Assembly (NCBI RefSeq): GCF_007829335.1
Contig: NZ_VIWO01000001.1
Coordinates: forward strand, 1,054,001 to 1,118,000
DNA from: Chitinophaga polysaccharea
GTDB taxonomy: Bacteria; Bacteroidota; Bacteroidia; Chitinophagales; Chitinophagaceae
Direction: 5' to 3'
DNA: 64,000 nucleotides
Part shown: one piece after another, positions 1 through 6,908 of the stretch
How positions within the stretch are numbered: position 1 is the stretch's first letter
Layout of the letters: each line of letters begins with the position of its first letter
Notes under the pieces: model-generated
What the model was told of the DNA's origin: nothing
Databases searched by the model: none
Seen by the model: only the letters and a program-made list of their open reading frames with translations
Made by a program: the position numbers and the translations under genes

Positions 1-1
1 G

Positions 2-598
2 GAACATGCTAACCCATTGGTGAAAGTAACCATCGTTCCCCGTGGCGTAGCAGCACTTGGTTATGCGCAATATCTCCCGAAAGAACAATACCTGTACAAT
101 ACCGAACAACTGCTCGATGATATCTGCATGACCCTCGGTGGCCGCGCGGTAGAAGAGCTGGTATTTGGTAAAATTTCCACCGGTGCACAAAACGACCTGC
201 AGGTAATTACCCGTATGGCCTATGCAATGGTAACTGTTTATGGTATGAACGATAAAGTGGGTAATGTATCTTTCTATGATCCCAACAGCGACCAGTCATT
301 CACTAAGCCTTACTCTGAAGAAACATCCAAGATGATTGATGATGAAGTAAGAAAACTGATTGCTGCCGCTTATGTCAGAACAAAAGACCTGTTGACCGAA
401 AAAATGGACCAGGTAAAGATACTGGCAGAAGAGCTGTTGAAGAAAGAAGTGTTGTATCAGGCCGACCTGGAAAGACTGATCGGTAAACGTCCATACGACG
501 TACACCGGGAACATCCAATGAGTAAAGAAGGTATGACTACTGATGGCGTTCATCCGTCAGATATCATCAACCCTTCTCCATCACCAGCTAATGCGTAA
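2..598 (+). CDS. ftsH: FtsH, C-terminal part of the ATP-dependent zinc metalloprotease (5' end cut by the window)
   Basis: The frame is open from base 2 and reads EHANPLVKVTIVPRG, the stretch just after the HExxH zinc site in the M41 peptidase domain of FtsH, so the AAA+ domain and first zinc ligands lie outside the window. Visible M41 features are GGRAVEEL and STGAQNDLQ with helices typical of the protease core, then a low-complexity tail rich in Pro and Ser ending in PSPSPANA. FtsH is a membrane-anchored hexamer that degrades misfolded membrane proteins and regulators. The TTG at 17 is an internal codon, not a start. A LUD-domain gene follows after 8 bases, so the two are probably cotranscribed. 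Confidence 0.95.
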   Translation, partial: EHANPLVKVTIVPRGVAALGYAQYLPKEQYLYNTEQLLDDICMTLGGRAVEELVFGKISTGAQNDLQVITRMAYAMVTVYGMNDKVGNVSFYDPNSDQSFTKPYSEETSKMIDDEVRKLIAAAYVRTKDLLTEKMDQVKILAEELLKKEVLYQADLERLIGKRPYDVHREHPMSKEGMTTDGVHPSDIINPSPSPANA

Positions 599-606
599 AT
601 AGCGAT

Positions 607-1242
607 ATGAAGATTTCTCCTGCTAAGGAAAATATTCTGAAGAGAGTACGGAATGCGTTAAGTCAGTCAGTACAGTTGCCCTTCCCAAATTCGGAGGGCA
701 ACTCTTCTGTTTTCAGAACTGAGAATGAGAGCCTGGAATTAAAGTTTGCGGAGGAATTTAGCCGCTTGCAGGGGAAGTTTGTTTACTGTACCAGTAAAGG
801 TGAAATGATGGACAGTTTGCGTGCGCTTTGTGAAAATAAAGAGTGGCACAACGTATACTGTCAAACACCTGCTCTGTTGAAAACGATTCGGCCCGAAGAA
901 CTGCCGGTACTGAACCAGGGCTCTATGCATGAAGCGGATGCTGCTATCACGGACTGTGAATACCTGGTAGCCCGTACAGGCACGGTGGTATTGAGTGCGG
1001 CCCAACCCAGCGGAAGGGCTTTACCGGTATATGCGCCGGTGCATATCATGATCGCCTATACACACCAACTGGTTTTTGACCTGAAAGATGCACTCAGTAA
1101 ACTGAGAGATAAATATGGCAACGACCTCCCGTCGGCCATTTCCTTTGCCACAGGTCCAAGCCGTACGGCCGACATCGAAAAAACATTGGTGGTCGGTATT
1201 CACGGCCCCAAAGAAGTATACGTATTTTTAGTAGACGAGTAG
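607..1242 (+). CDS. LUD-domain (LutC/YkgG-like) protein
   Basis: A 211-residue protein with the LUD (DUF162) signature: the region around AITDCEYLVARTGTVVLS followed by an HGPKEVYVFLVDE end. LutC is one of three proteins of lactate utilisation in Bacillus, but neither the LutA-like iron-sulfur reductase nor LutB is next to it here, so a lactate role is not supported by context. It sits 8 bases after ftsH and probably shares its transcript. The ATG at 607 is the only good start. Soluble protein, no signal peptide. The family assignment is firm; the substrate is unknown. Confidence 0.8.
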   Translation: MKISPAKENILKRVRNALSQSVQLPFPNSEGNSSVFRTENESLELKFAEEFSRLQGKFVYCTSKGEMMDSLRALCENKEWHNVYCQTPALLKTIRPEELPVLNQGSMHEADAAITDCEYLVARTGTVVLSAAQPSGRALPVYAPVHIMIAYTHQLVFDLKDALSKLRDKYGNDLPSAISFATGPSRTADIEKTLVVGIHGPKEVYVFLVDE

Positions 1243-1249
1243 ATAAAAC

Positions 1250-1334
1250 AGCTTTTAGTATTTAGCCATTATACTTTGGTGAAACGAGCGATTTTCGTTT
1301 TCTCACCGGAGAATAACGCTAAATACTAAAAGCT
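1250..1334. repeat. 17-bp perfect inverted repeat upstream of lpxH-like gene
   Basis: The arms 1250-1266 (AGCTTTTAGTATTTAGC) and 1318-1334 are exact reverse complements. The 51-base spacer has a shorter imperfect pairing of its own (GGTGA ... TCACC). It lies between the LUD gene and the LpxH-like gene on the same strand. There is no T-run typical of an intrinsic terminator, and no transposase nearby, so it is recorded as an extended hairpin element of unknown role. Confidence 0.8.
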
Positions 1335-1348
1335 TCATAATTTTAAGA

Positions 1349-2167
1349 ATGGACATTCATTTACCAGCCCGAAAGAAAGTATATTTTGCCTCTGATTTTC
1401 ATCTGGGAGTTCCTAATGCCGCTGCCAGCCGGGAACGGGAAAAGCTGTTGTTACAATGGCTCGACCAGGTGGAGGCAGATGCAGCGCATATTTTCCTGGT
1501 AGGTGATATTTTCGACTTCTGGTTTGAATATAAACATGTGATCCCGAAAGGGTATACCCGCATATTAGGCCGGTTGGCAACATTGAGCGATAAAGGTATT
1601 GGCATCTCTGTATTTATCGGTAACCATGATATGTGGATGAACGGATATTTTGAAGATGAACTGAATATCCCTGTATATTATGAACCACAAACCTATACCA
1701 TAGGCGCCAAAAAATTTTATATAGGTCATGGCGATGGCCTGGGCCCTGGAGATCATGGATATAAAATGCTCAAGAAGGTTTTCAGGAACCCCGTTTGCCG
1801 CTGGTTATTTTCTGCTATCCATCCATGGGTGGGGATCTCCCTGGCCAATTACTTCAGCCGTAAGAGCCGTGCTGCAGCCGGACAGGAGTTGGAACATTTC
1901 CTGGGCGCAGAAAATGAATGGCTGGCTATTTACAGCAAGGAAATATTGCAAAAAGAACACTTCGATTATTTCATATTTGGTCACCGGCACTTGCCGTTGG
2001 ACATTCCGTTACAGGAAGGCAGTCGTTACATCAACCTGGGCGACTGGCTGAATTACTTCTCTTATGCTGTTTTCGATGGCAACGATGTAGAACTCAAATT
2101 TTTTACAGAGGCAGGTGAAAGGGCCGCCCGGTCAGGCGTCGAGAATTTCGTGCAGGATAGGCGGTGA
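1349..2167 (+). CDS. lpxH: UDP-2,3-diacylglucosamine diphosphatase (LpxH-like calcineurin phosphoesterase)
   Basis: A 272-residue metallophosphoesterase with all the usual metal-binding blocks: FASDFHLG (D16, H18), GDIFDFW (D53), GNHD (92-94), GHGDG (H127) and a late GHRH. LpxH cleaves UDP-2,3-diacylglucosamine to lipid X and UMP in lipid A synthesis at the inner membrane face. The GDIFDFW and GHGDG blocks match LpxH and the LpxH-like Bacteroidota homologues better than generic phosphoesterases. Its last 36 bases overlap the end of convergent recO. ATG 1349 places the first motif about 13 residues from the start, as expected. Confidence 0.82.
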   Translation: MDIHLPARKKVYFASDFHLGVPNAAASREREKLLLQWLDQVEADAAHIFLVGDIFDFWFEYKHVIPKGYTRILGRLATLSDKGIGISVFIGNHDMWMNGYFEDELNIPVYYEPQTYTIGAKKFYIGHGDGLGPGDHGYKMLKKVFRNPVCRWLFSAIHPWVGISLANYFSRKSRAAAGQELEHFLGAENEWLAIYSKEILQKEHFDYFIFGHRHLPLDIPLQEGSRYINLGDWLNYFSYAVFDGNDVELKFFTEAGERAARSGVENFVQDRR

Positions 2168-2869
2168 GTGGAGCTCTGTAAAATCCGCTAAATGCAACCG
2201 GAAGAAATCCAGGTAAGCATATAACAACTTTCTTCTTCTTTCTTTATTCATGGCAATAGCCGCCAGGTGCTGTATTTCTTTACACTGTACCAACTGATCT
2301 GTTAGTTCACTGTTTTGTGGATCGAGGTGGTTAGGATGATGTGGCGGCAGGTCGGTAAAATGACCTTCCTGTAAATCTACATAGGGCGTGTACTCTGAAA
2401 AGCGGCCATTGAGCCGGAATCCGAGGTGCTCCCCTGTTTTCAGGGTAAAGTAGAGCGGAAGGTTGGCTACTACCGGCATGGGGGCTACATCCAGCAGTTG
2501 TAGTATGTTTTCCGTAAAGTAATAGAGTTCCAGGTTTTGCTCGGGCTGTTTCAGGCATTTCTGGAGTAACTCAATCATATACAAGGCCACCGTATTCTTC
2601 ACTACATTCAGGTGTACCGTAGTAAAAATGTATCCCAGCTTAAATTCTGAAATGCGCTGAAGGTTGCGGCTTTCATGGTGATACACTACTAATTCCAGGA
2701 TATTGCCCAGCTGGAGCAGGTTTCCCTTGGCTGCCTTAGGCTTGGAAGAACGTGCTCCGTTAACCATATAGGATTGCACGCCAAAAAGTTCCGTGAACAT
2801 GGTCACGATCAGGCTGGTATCGCCATATTTTACCGTGCGTAATACGATGCCGCGTGTTTTGTGAAGCAA
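2132..2869 (-). CDS. recO: DNA repair protein RecO
   Basis: A 245-residue protein with a RecO N-terminal OB-fold (HKTRGIVLRTVKYGDTSLIV, then MFTELFGVQSYMVNGAR) and an alpha-helical C-terminal part. RecO loads RecA on SSB-coated single-stranded DNA together with RecR in the RecFOR pathway. The cysteine zinc-finger seen in some RecO proteins is not visible. The gene ends convergently inside the 3' end of the LpxH-like gene (36-base overlap). Start at 2869 is the first methionine and fits the family. Confidence 0.88.
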   Translation of the reverse strand: MLHKTRGIVLRTVKYGDTSLIVTMFTELFGVQSYMVNGARSSKPKAAKGNLLQLGNILELVVYHHESRNLQRISEFKLGYIFTTVHLNVVKNTVALYMIELLQKCLKQPEQNLELYYFTENILQLLDVAPMPVVANLPLYFTLKTGEHLGFRLNGRFSEYTPYVDLQEGHFTDLPPHHPNHLDPQNSELTDQLVQCKEIQHLAAIAMNKERRRKLLYAYLDFFRLHLADFTELHSPPILHEILDA

Positions 2870-3077
2870 TTTTTCAGCAATTTATAAAGGTTGCAAGTTA
2901 CTATAAACAGGAGATACCTGCTGCGGCAGGTGGGCCGGGACCCCAAAATGAGATGCTAACAGCTAAAAGTGAAAACCCGCCGGCTGGTAGCTAAAACCGG
3001 GCAGCTCATCGCTGTTGGTTAACAGCCAATAGCTATTTTGATTACCTTTACGCCCATTATAAAAAAAGAAAATCCTT

Positions 3078-5489
3078 ATGTGGCAACGTTTAGCAGGCTT
3101 TGTGCTAAAATATCGATTATTGCTTCTACTTCTATTGCTCGCCGGTACCGGCGTGATGGGTTATTATGCCAGTAAGGTACAAATGTCTTACGACTACGTG
3201 GCTACCATTCCACATGACAATCCCAAATTTCTTGAGTACCAGGAATTTAAGCAAAAATTTGGCGGGGATGGTAATGTGCTCATGCTTGCGGTGCAGACAG
3301 ATAAATTTTTTCAGGCAGATTTTTTCAAGGATTATGTTCAGCTGAACAAGGACATGAAGAATGTTTTTGCCGTGGAGAATATTATGAGTGTACCAATGGC
3401 CATCAATCTCGTAAAAAATGACAGCACCCAGAAGCTGGAGGCTAACCTGCTTTTCAAGGGCGATTTGGGCAACCAGGTGGTGATTGACAGCTTATCCAGG
3501 GTATTTAACACCCTCCTGTTTTATAAGGGACTGTTGTACAACCCCGATTCGCATGCCTATCTCATGGCTATTTATGTGAATAAGGACGTATTTAATTCCC
3601 CTAAGCGCACTGGCGTGGTAAAGGAAATTACCAAGCTGGCCAATGCTTTCCAGGAAAAACAGCATACAGAAGTACATTTGAGCGGATTGCCACTTATTCG
3701 TACAGCCATGGCCGTTAAAGTGGCGGACGAGCTAAAGTTGTTCCTCAAAATCTCCTTCTTGCTGACCGGGTTGATATTATTCCTGTTTTTCCGGTCCTTT
3801 AGCGCAGTACTGATGTCCATGATCGTAGTGGCCATTGGGGTAATCTGGTCGGTAGGTACTATTGTGCTGATGGGTTATAAGATTACTTTGCTGACAGGGC
3901 TGATTCCCTCGTTGATTGTAGTAATAGGGATTCCGAACTGTGTGTACTTCCTGAGTAAGTACCATACCGCGTATGCAAAGGATGCCAATAAAACGCGGGC
4001 ATTGGTGCATATGATACAACGGATGGGTATTGTAACGTTGTTTACCAACCTTACGGCGGCTATTGGTTTTGGAGTATTCTGCTTTACCAACAGCGCCATC
4101 CTGAAAGAGTTTGGCGTAGTAGCGGGGCTGAATATCATGTTCATCTTCCTGATCTCTTTTATTTTCCTGCCCTCTGTGCTCAGTTATTTACCGGCGCCCA
4201 AGAGCAAGCATACCAACTACCTGGAGAACCGCTTCTTTGCAGCGATACTGGATTTTCTGACAACGCTGGTATTCAAATACCGGCCCTGGGTATATGGGGT
4301 GAGCTTAATAGCGATAATATTGGCGATAGTGGGGATGGGCCGTTTGCAATCAGTGGGATATATGCTGGATGATATCCCGCATACCGACAAGCTATATACT
4401 GACCTGAAGTTTTTGGAAACCAATTTCAAGGGCGTAATGCCGTTGGAGATTGCGGTGGATACAAAGAGGAAGAACGGGGTGATTAGCCTGCAAACGCTGA
4501 ACAGACTAGATAAATTAACCCAGCTGATCGGTTCTCAGCCTGATTTTGGCCGTCCTTTATCAGTGGTAGAAGGGATTAAATTTGCCAAGCAGGCCTATTT
4601 TAACGGGGATAGTTCCAACTATGCGGTGCCCAATGAGTTTGATCTTGGCTTCCTGGCGCCTTATCTCCGGATGAAGGGAAATAACAATGCCACGGGAGCT
4701 ACTTCTACCTTCAGTAAGCTGGTATCTTCCTTTATGGATAGTACTAAGCAGATAGCGAGGCTGAGTGTAAATATGAAGGACGTAGGATCACAGAAACTGC
4801 CTGTGTTATTGGATTCCCTGCGGCCGAAAGTAACGGAGATTTTTGATACAGCGCATTACAAGGTTACTTTTACCGGTACCAGTGTGATATTCCAGGAGGG
4901 TACACGCTTTATTATCAATGGGCTGATGGAGAGTATTATCCTGGCTTTTGTGCTGATTATGCTCTGTATGCTGTACCTGTTCCGTTCGTGGAGAATGCTG
5001 ATCATATCGCTGATCCCGAATGTGATTCCGCTGGTAGTAACGGCTGGTGTAATGGGCTGGGTTGGTGTGGCGCTGAAGCCTTCTACGGTGTTGGTATTTA
5101 GTGTGGCACTGGGGATAGCTATTGACGTTACTATCCGTTTCCTGGTTAACTTCAAACAGGAGCTGCCACGCCATGATTTTGATATCAGTGCTACGGTGAA
5201 ACAGACCATACATGAAACCGGCTTGAGCATTATTTATACATCTGCCATTTTGTTTGCTGGCTTTATGATTTTCAGTTTTTCAGAGTTTGGCGGTACGAAG
5301 GCATTGGGCTGGCTCACATCGCTTACGCTGGTAGTGGCTATGATTACCAATCTGACTATCTTGCCGGCTTTGTTATTGTGGATGGAAAAGGCGTTGCTGA
5401 AGAAGGCGAGGAAGAAAGAGTTGTGGAAAACGCTGGATGAGGAGGAAGATATCGACATAGCGCAATTAGGTATCAGCGACAAGGAGTAA
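3078..5489 (+). CDS. MMPL/RND-family transporter (predicted exporter)
   Basis: An 803-residue membrane protein with the duplicated RND plan: one helix at about 13-33, a large periplasmic loop (about 34-218), five helices at about 220-370, then helix 7 at about 398-418, a second loop, and five helices at about 612-775. The blocks SLIVVIGIPNCVYFL and ALGIAIDVTIRFLVNF sit at the positions of the proton-relay helices of MMPL and sterol-sensing-domain-like exporters. Such single-gene transporters often move hydrophobic lipids or pigments, but the cargo cannot be read from the sequence. No membrane-fusion protein or TolC partner is adjacent. A -7-like TACCTTTA lies at 3043-3050. Confidence 0.85.
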   Translation: MWQRLAGFVLKYRLLLLLLLLAGTGVMGYYASKVQMSYDYVATIPHDNPKFLEYQEFKQKFGGDGNVLMLAVQTDKFFQADFFKDYVQLNKDMKNVFAVENIMSVPMAINLVKNDSTQKLEANLLFKGDLGNQVVIDSLSRVFNTLLFYKGLLYNPDSHAYLMAIYVNKDVFNSPKRTGVVKEITKLANAFQEKQHTEVHLSGLPLIRTAMAVKVADELKLFLKISFLLTGLILFLFFRSFSAVLMSMIVVAIGVIWSVGTIVLMGYKITLLTGLIPSLIVVIGIPNCVYFLSKYHTAYAKDANKTRALVHMIQRMGIVTLFTNLTAAIGFGVFCFTNSAILKEFGVVAGLNIMFIFLISFIFLPSVLSYLPAPKSKHTNYLENRFFAAILDFLTTLVFKYRPWVYGVSLIAIILAIVGMGRLQSVGYMLDDIPHTDKLYTDLKFLETNFKGVMPLEIAVDTKRKNGVISLQTLNRLDKLTQLIGSQPDFGRPLSVVEGIKFAKQAYFNGDSSNYAVPNEFDLGFLAPYLRMKGNNNATGATSTFSKLVSSFMDSTKQIARLSVNMKDVGSQKLPVLLDSLRPKVTEIFDTAHYKVTFTGTSVIFQEGTRFIINGLMESIILAFVLIMLCMLYLFRSWRMLIISLIPNVIPLVVTAGVMGWVGVALKPSTVLVFSVALGIAIDVTIRFLVNFKQELPRHDFDISATVKQTIHETGLSIIYTSAILFAGFMIFSFSEFGGTKALGWLTSLTLVVAMITNLTILPALLLWMEKALLKKARKKELWKTLDEEEDIDIAQLGISDKE

Positions 5490-5512
5490 CTTTAAGACTT
5501 ATCATAACGGTT

Positions 5513-5559
5513 ATCGGGGTTAACACAGGGCGTAAAAGCAGCTTTGTGTTAACCCCGAT
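5513..5559. terminator. 15-bp perfect hairpin downstream of the MMPL gene
   Basis: Arms 5513-5527 (ATCGGGGTTAACACA) and 5545-5559 are exact reverse complements with a 17-base loop. It starts 23 bases after the MMPL stop codon. There is no T-run, so factor-independent termination is uncertain; a 3'-end stabilising hairpin is equally possible. Confidence 0.6.
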
Positions 5560-5738
5560 GGCATTCAGGAGCTGTATTTCGCAGTGGGTGCTAAATGTTT
5601 AGCTAAAATGGACAAAAAAACACCTTGAAATAATCTAGTGGACAACATTCAAATACCCTTATCACCGCTTGTAAAAAAGGAGGGGGTATTATAATGAAAA
5701 AGTATGAGGTTTATAACGCCATTCTAACCACATAGTTC

Positions 5739-6428
5739 ATGAAAAATAAGTTCTTAAAGGGCGCTCATTTATCTGAGCGTAAGTTTAAGGAGATCTTGCG
5801 GCTATTTGCCGATGATCTGACTGCAACCCAGATAGCGAATATCAGCGGTGTCAGTAGGGTAACTATCAATAGTTATCTGAAAAAATTAAGACACCAGATA
5901 GCCCGCTTTTGTGAATCGCAGCATCCTGCGCCGGTTCCCGTGTTAACCTACGATGTCCGGCAAAGTGACCCTACCCCCGACCACGACAGCGATACGCTGG
6001 TGGCAGTAAAGCCGGAAGTAGACCGGATAGTGAAGCCCGTAATCTTCGGTATTTGCCGAACGGCAGACAGGTTACACACCGAAATTCTCCCAGATGTAAG
6101 TCGTTCTATGATCCATGCTGCTACGCGCGGACGTTCCGTGTTGGAAACGCAGGGTATTTCAGAGCGTTTACGCCGTTTTAACGGGCTGGTAGATTTAGGT
6201 CAGTACCGTTTGTATCGTTTAGGTCAGACTTCCGATTCCCATCAGATGGATGATGTGGATGCTTTCTGGGGACTTACCAAGCACCGCCTGGCTAAGTTCA
6301 AGGGATTAAACCGTAATACGGCTTATTTACACTTGAAAGAGTGTGAGTACCGGTTTAATCATCGGAATGATGATTTATTTATGGTATTGCTGGAGTTGTT
6401 AAAAGCATATCCGCTTACCCTTTCCTGA
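5739..6428 (+). CDS. Degenerate IS1595-type (IS1016-like) transposase, probably catalytically inactive
   Basis: A 229-residue ORF. The N-terminal third has a helix-turn-helix (DLTATQIANISGVSRVTINSYLKKLR), as in IS1595 transposases. The C-terminal third carries the family hallmark HRLAKFKGL followed by LKECEYRFNHRNDDL. The catalytic positions are altered: the second Asp (family YTD or HSD) reads ETQ (Q138), the last acid (family GIExFW) reads VDAFW (D174), and the first Asp can only be matched doubtfully to D72. A Pro/Asp-rich linker at about 62-95 replaces the usual VExDESYFGG block. I could not see terminal inverted repeats. Full length and open, so either a recently dead copy or a domesticated DNA-binding protein. 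Confidence 0.72.
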   Translation: MKNKFLKGAHLSERKFKEILRLFADDLTATQIANISGVSRVTINSYLKKLRHQIARFCESQHPAPVPVLTYDVRQSDPTPDHDSDTLVAVKPEVDRIVKPVIFGICRTADRLHTEILPDVSRSMIHAATRGRSVLETQGISERLRRFNGLVDLGQYRLYRLGQTSDSHQMDDVDAFWGLTKHRLAKFKGLNRNTAYLHLKECEYRFNHRNDDLFMVLLELLKAYPLTLS

Positions 6429-6438
6429 TAAAACATTA

Positions 6439-6457
6439 GCCCCGCTTTATGCGGGGC
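6439..6457. terminator. Short GC-rich hairpin after the transposase-like gene
   Basis: GCCCCGC, a 5-base TTTAT loop and GCGGGGC, 10 bases after the stop codon. The stem is strong, but no clear T-run follows, so it is a probable rather than certain terminator. Confidence 0.55.
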
Positions 6458-6632
6458 AACATTAATCTCGATTTAGATTTTGGTTGATGAGCACAGGCGG
6501 TATTCTTGCCGCTTGTTTATTATTATGCCATTACAAATTATTTAAATATATAATATGTTAATGCAATGTTAAAGTAATGTTATCCGAATGTTATCGGGAA
6601 CTTTCCAAGCTTAATTTTTTGTTAATAAATAT

Positions 6633-6640
6633 TATATTTG
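6633..6640 (+). promoter_or_regulatory. Possible -7 element (TATATTTG) of the susC1 leader transcript
   Basis: It matches the Bacteroidota TAnnTTTG -7 consensus at every fixed position. A TTTG occurs at 6618-6621 but only 11 bases upstream, too close for a standard -33 box, so the promoter is tentative. If used, it gives a leader of about 260 bases before susC1 that includes the small ORF at 6674. Confidence 0.35.
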
Positions 6641-6673
6641 AAGCCGGTTGAAAATTTGCTAAGGAAACTGCTT

Positions 6674-6793
6674 ATGAGAAAGAAGTTGATTACTTCTGCT
6701 GTCGGTTTATTGAATAAATCGCAACAGACGTTGTCAATATTTTATTTATTGTCAATGTATATTACTGTACGCTTGTTATCTCGCCAGCTTTAG
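6674..6793 (+). CDS. Small 39-codon ORF in the susC1 leader
   Basis: Reads MRKKLITSAVGLLNKSQQTL and ends in YITVRLLSRQL. AAGGAAA lies 7 bases before the ATG. The start context (GCTTATGAGAAAG) closely resembles the susC1 start (GCTTATGAGGAAAG), so it may be a leader peptide or the remnant of a duplicated susC 5' end. The peptide is basic with a hydrophobic centre. I recognise no family. Whether it is translated is unknown. Confidence 0.4.
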   Translation: MRKKLITSAVGLLNKSQQTLSIFYLLSMYITVRLLSRQL

Positions 6794-6850
6794 AAGCATT
6801 CCATCACCATTTAATTTCGACTGAATTATTTAACGGGAACCAAATAAATT

Positions 6851-6890
6851 AAGGCCTCGGGCCTTGATAACGATTATTATTTTTTAAGGT
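6851..6890 (+). promoter_or_regulatory. Attenuator-like hairpin and T-rich tract before susC1
   Basis: AAGGCC-TCG-GGCCTT (6851-6865) forms a 6-bp stem with a 3-base loop, and a TTTTTT tract lies at 6880-6885, 14 bases further on. It sits between the leader ORF and susC1. The stem is short and the T-tract not immediate, so regulation by attenuation is only a hypothesis. Confidence 0.3.
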
Positions 6891-6908
6891 TAAGGAAACA
6901 ACAAAATC

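Noticed and set aside
607-1242. LUD gene as part of a lactate-utilisation operon
   Set aside because: No LutA- or LutB-like gene is adjacent; the context is ftsH and lipid A synthesis.
2930-3060. Possible third AGCT-type inverted repeat before the MMPL gene
   Set aside because: The region repeats AGCTAAAA words, but no long arms pair without several mismatches, so no structure is claimed.
5490-6480. Intact insertion sequence around the transposase gene
   Set aside because: No terminal inverted repeats or target duplications could be recognised, and catalytic residues are missing.
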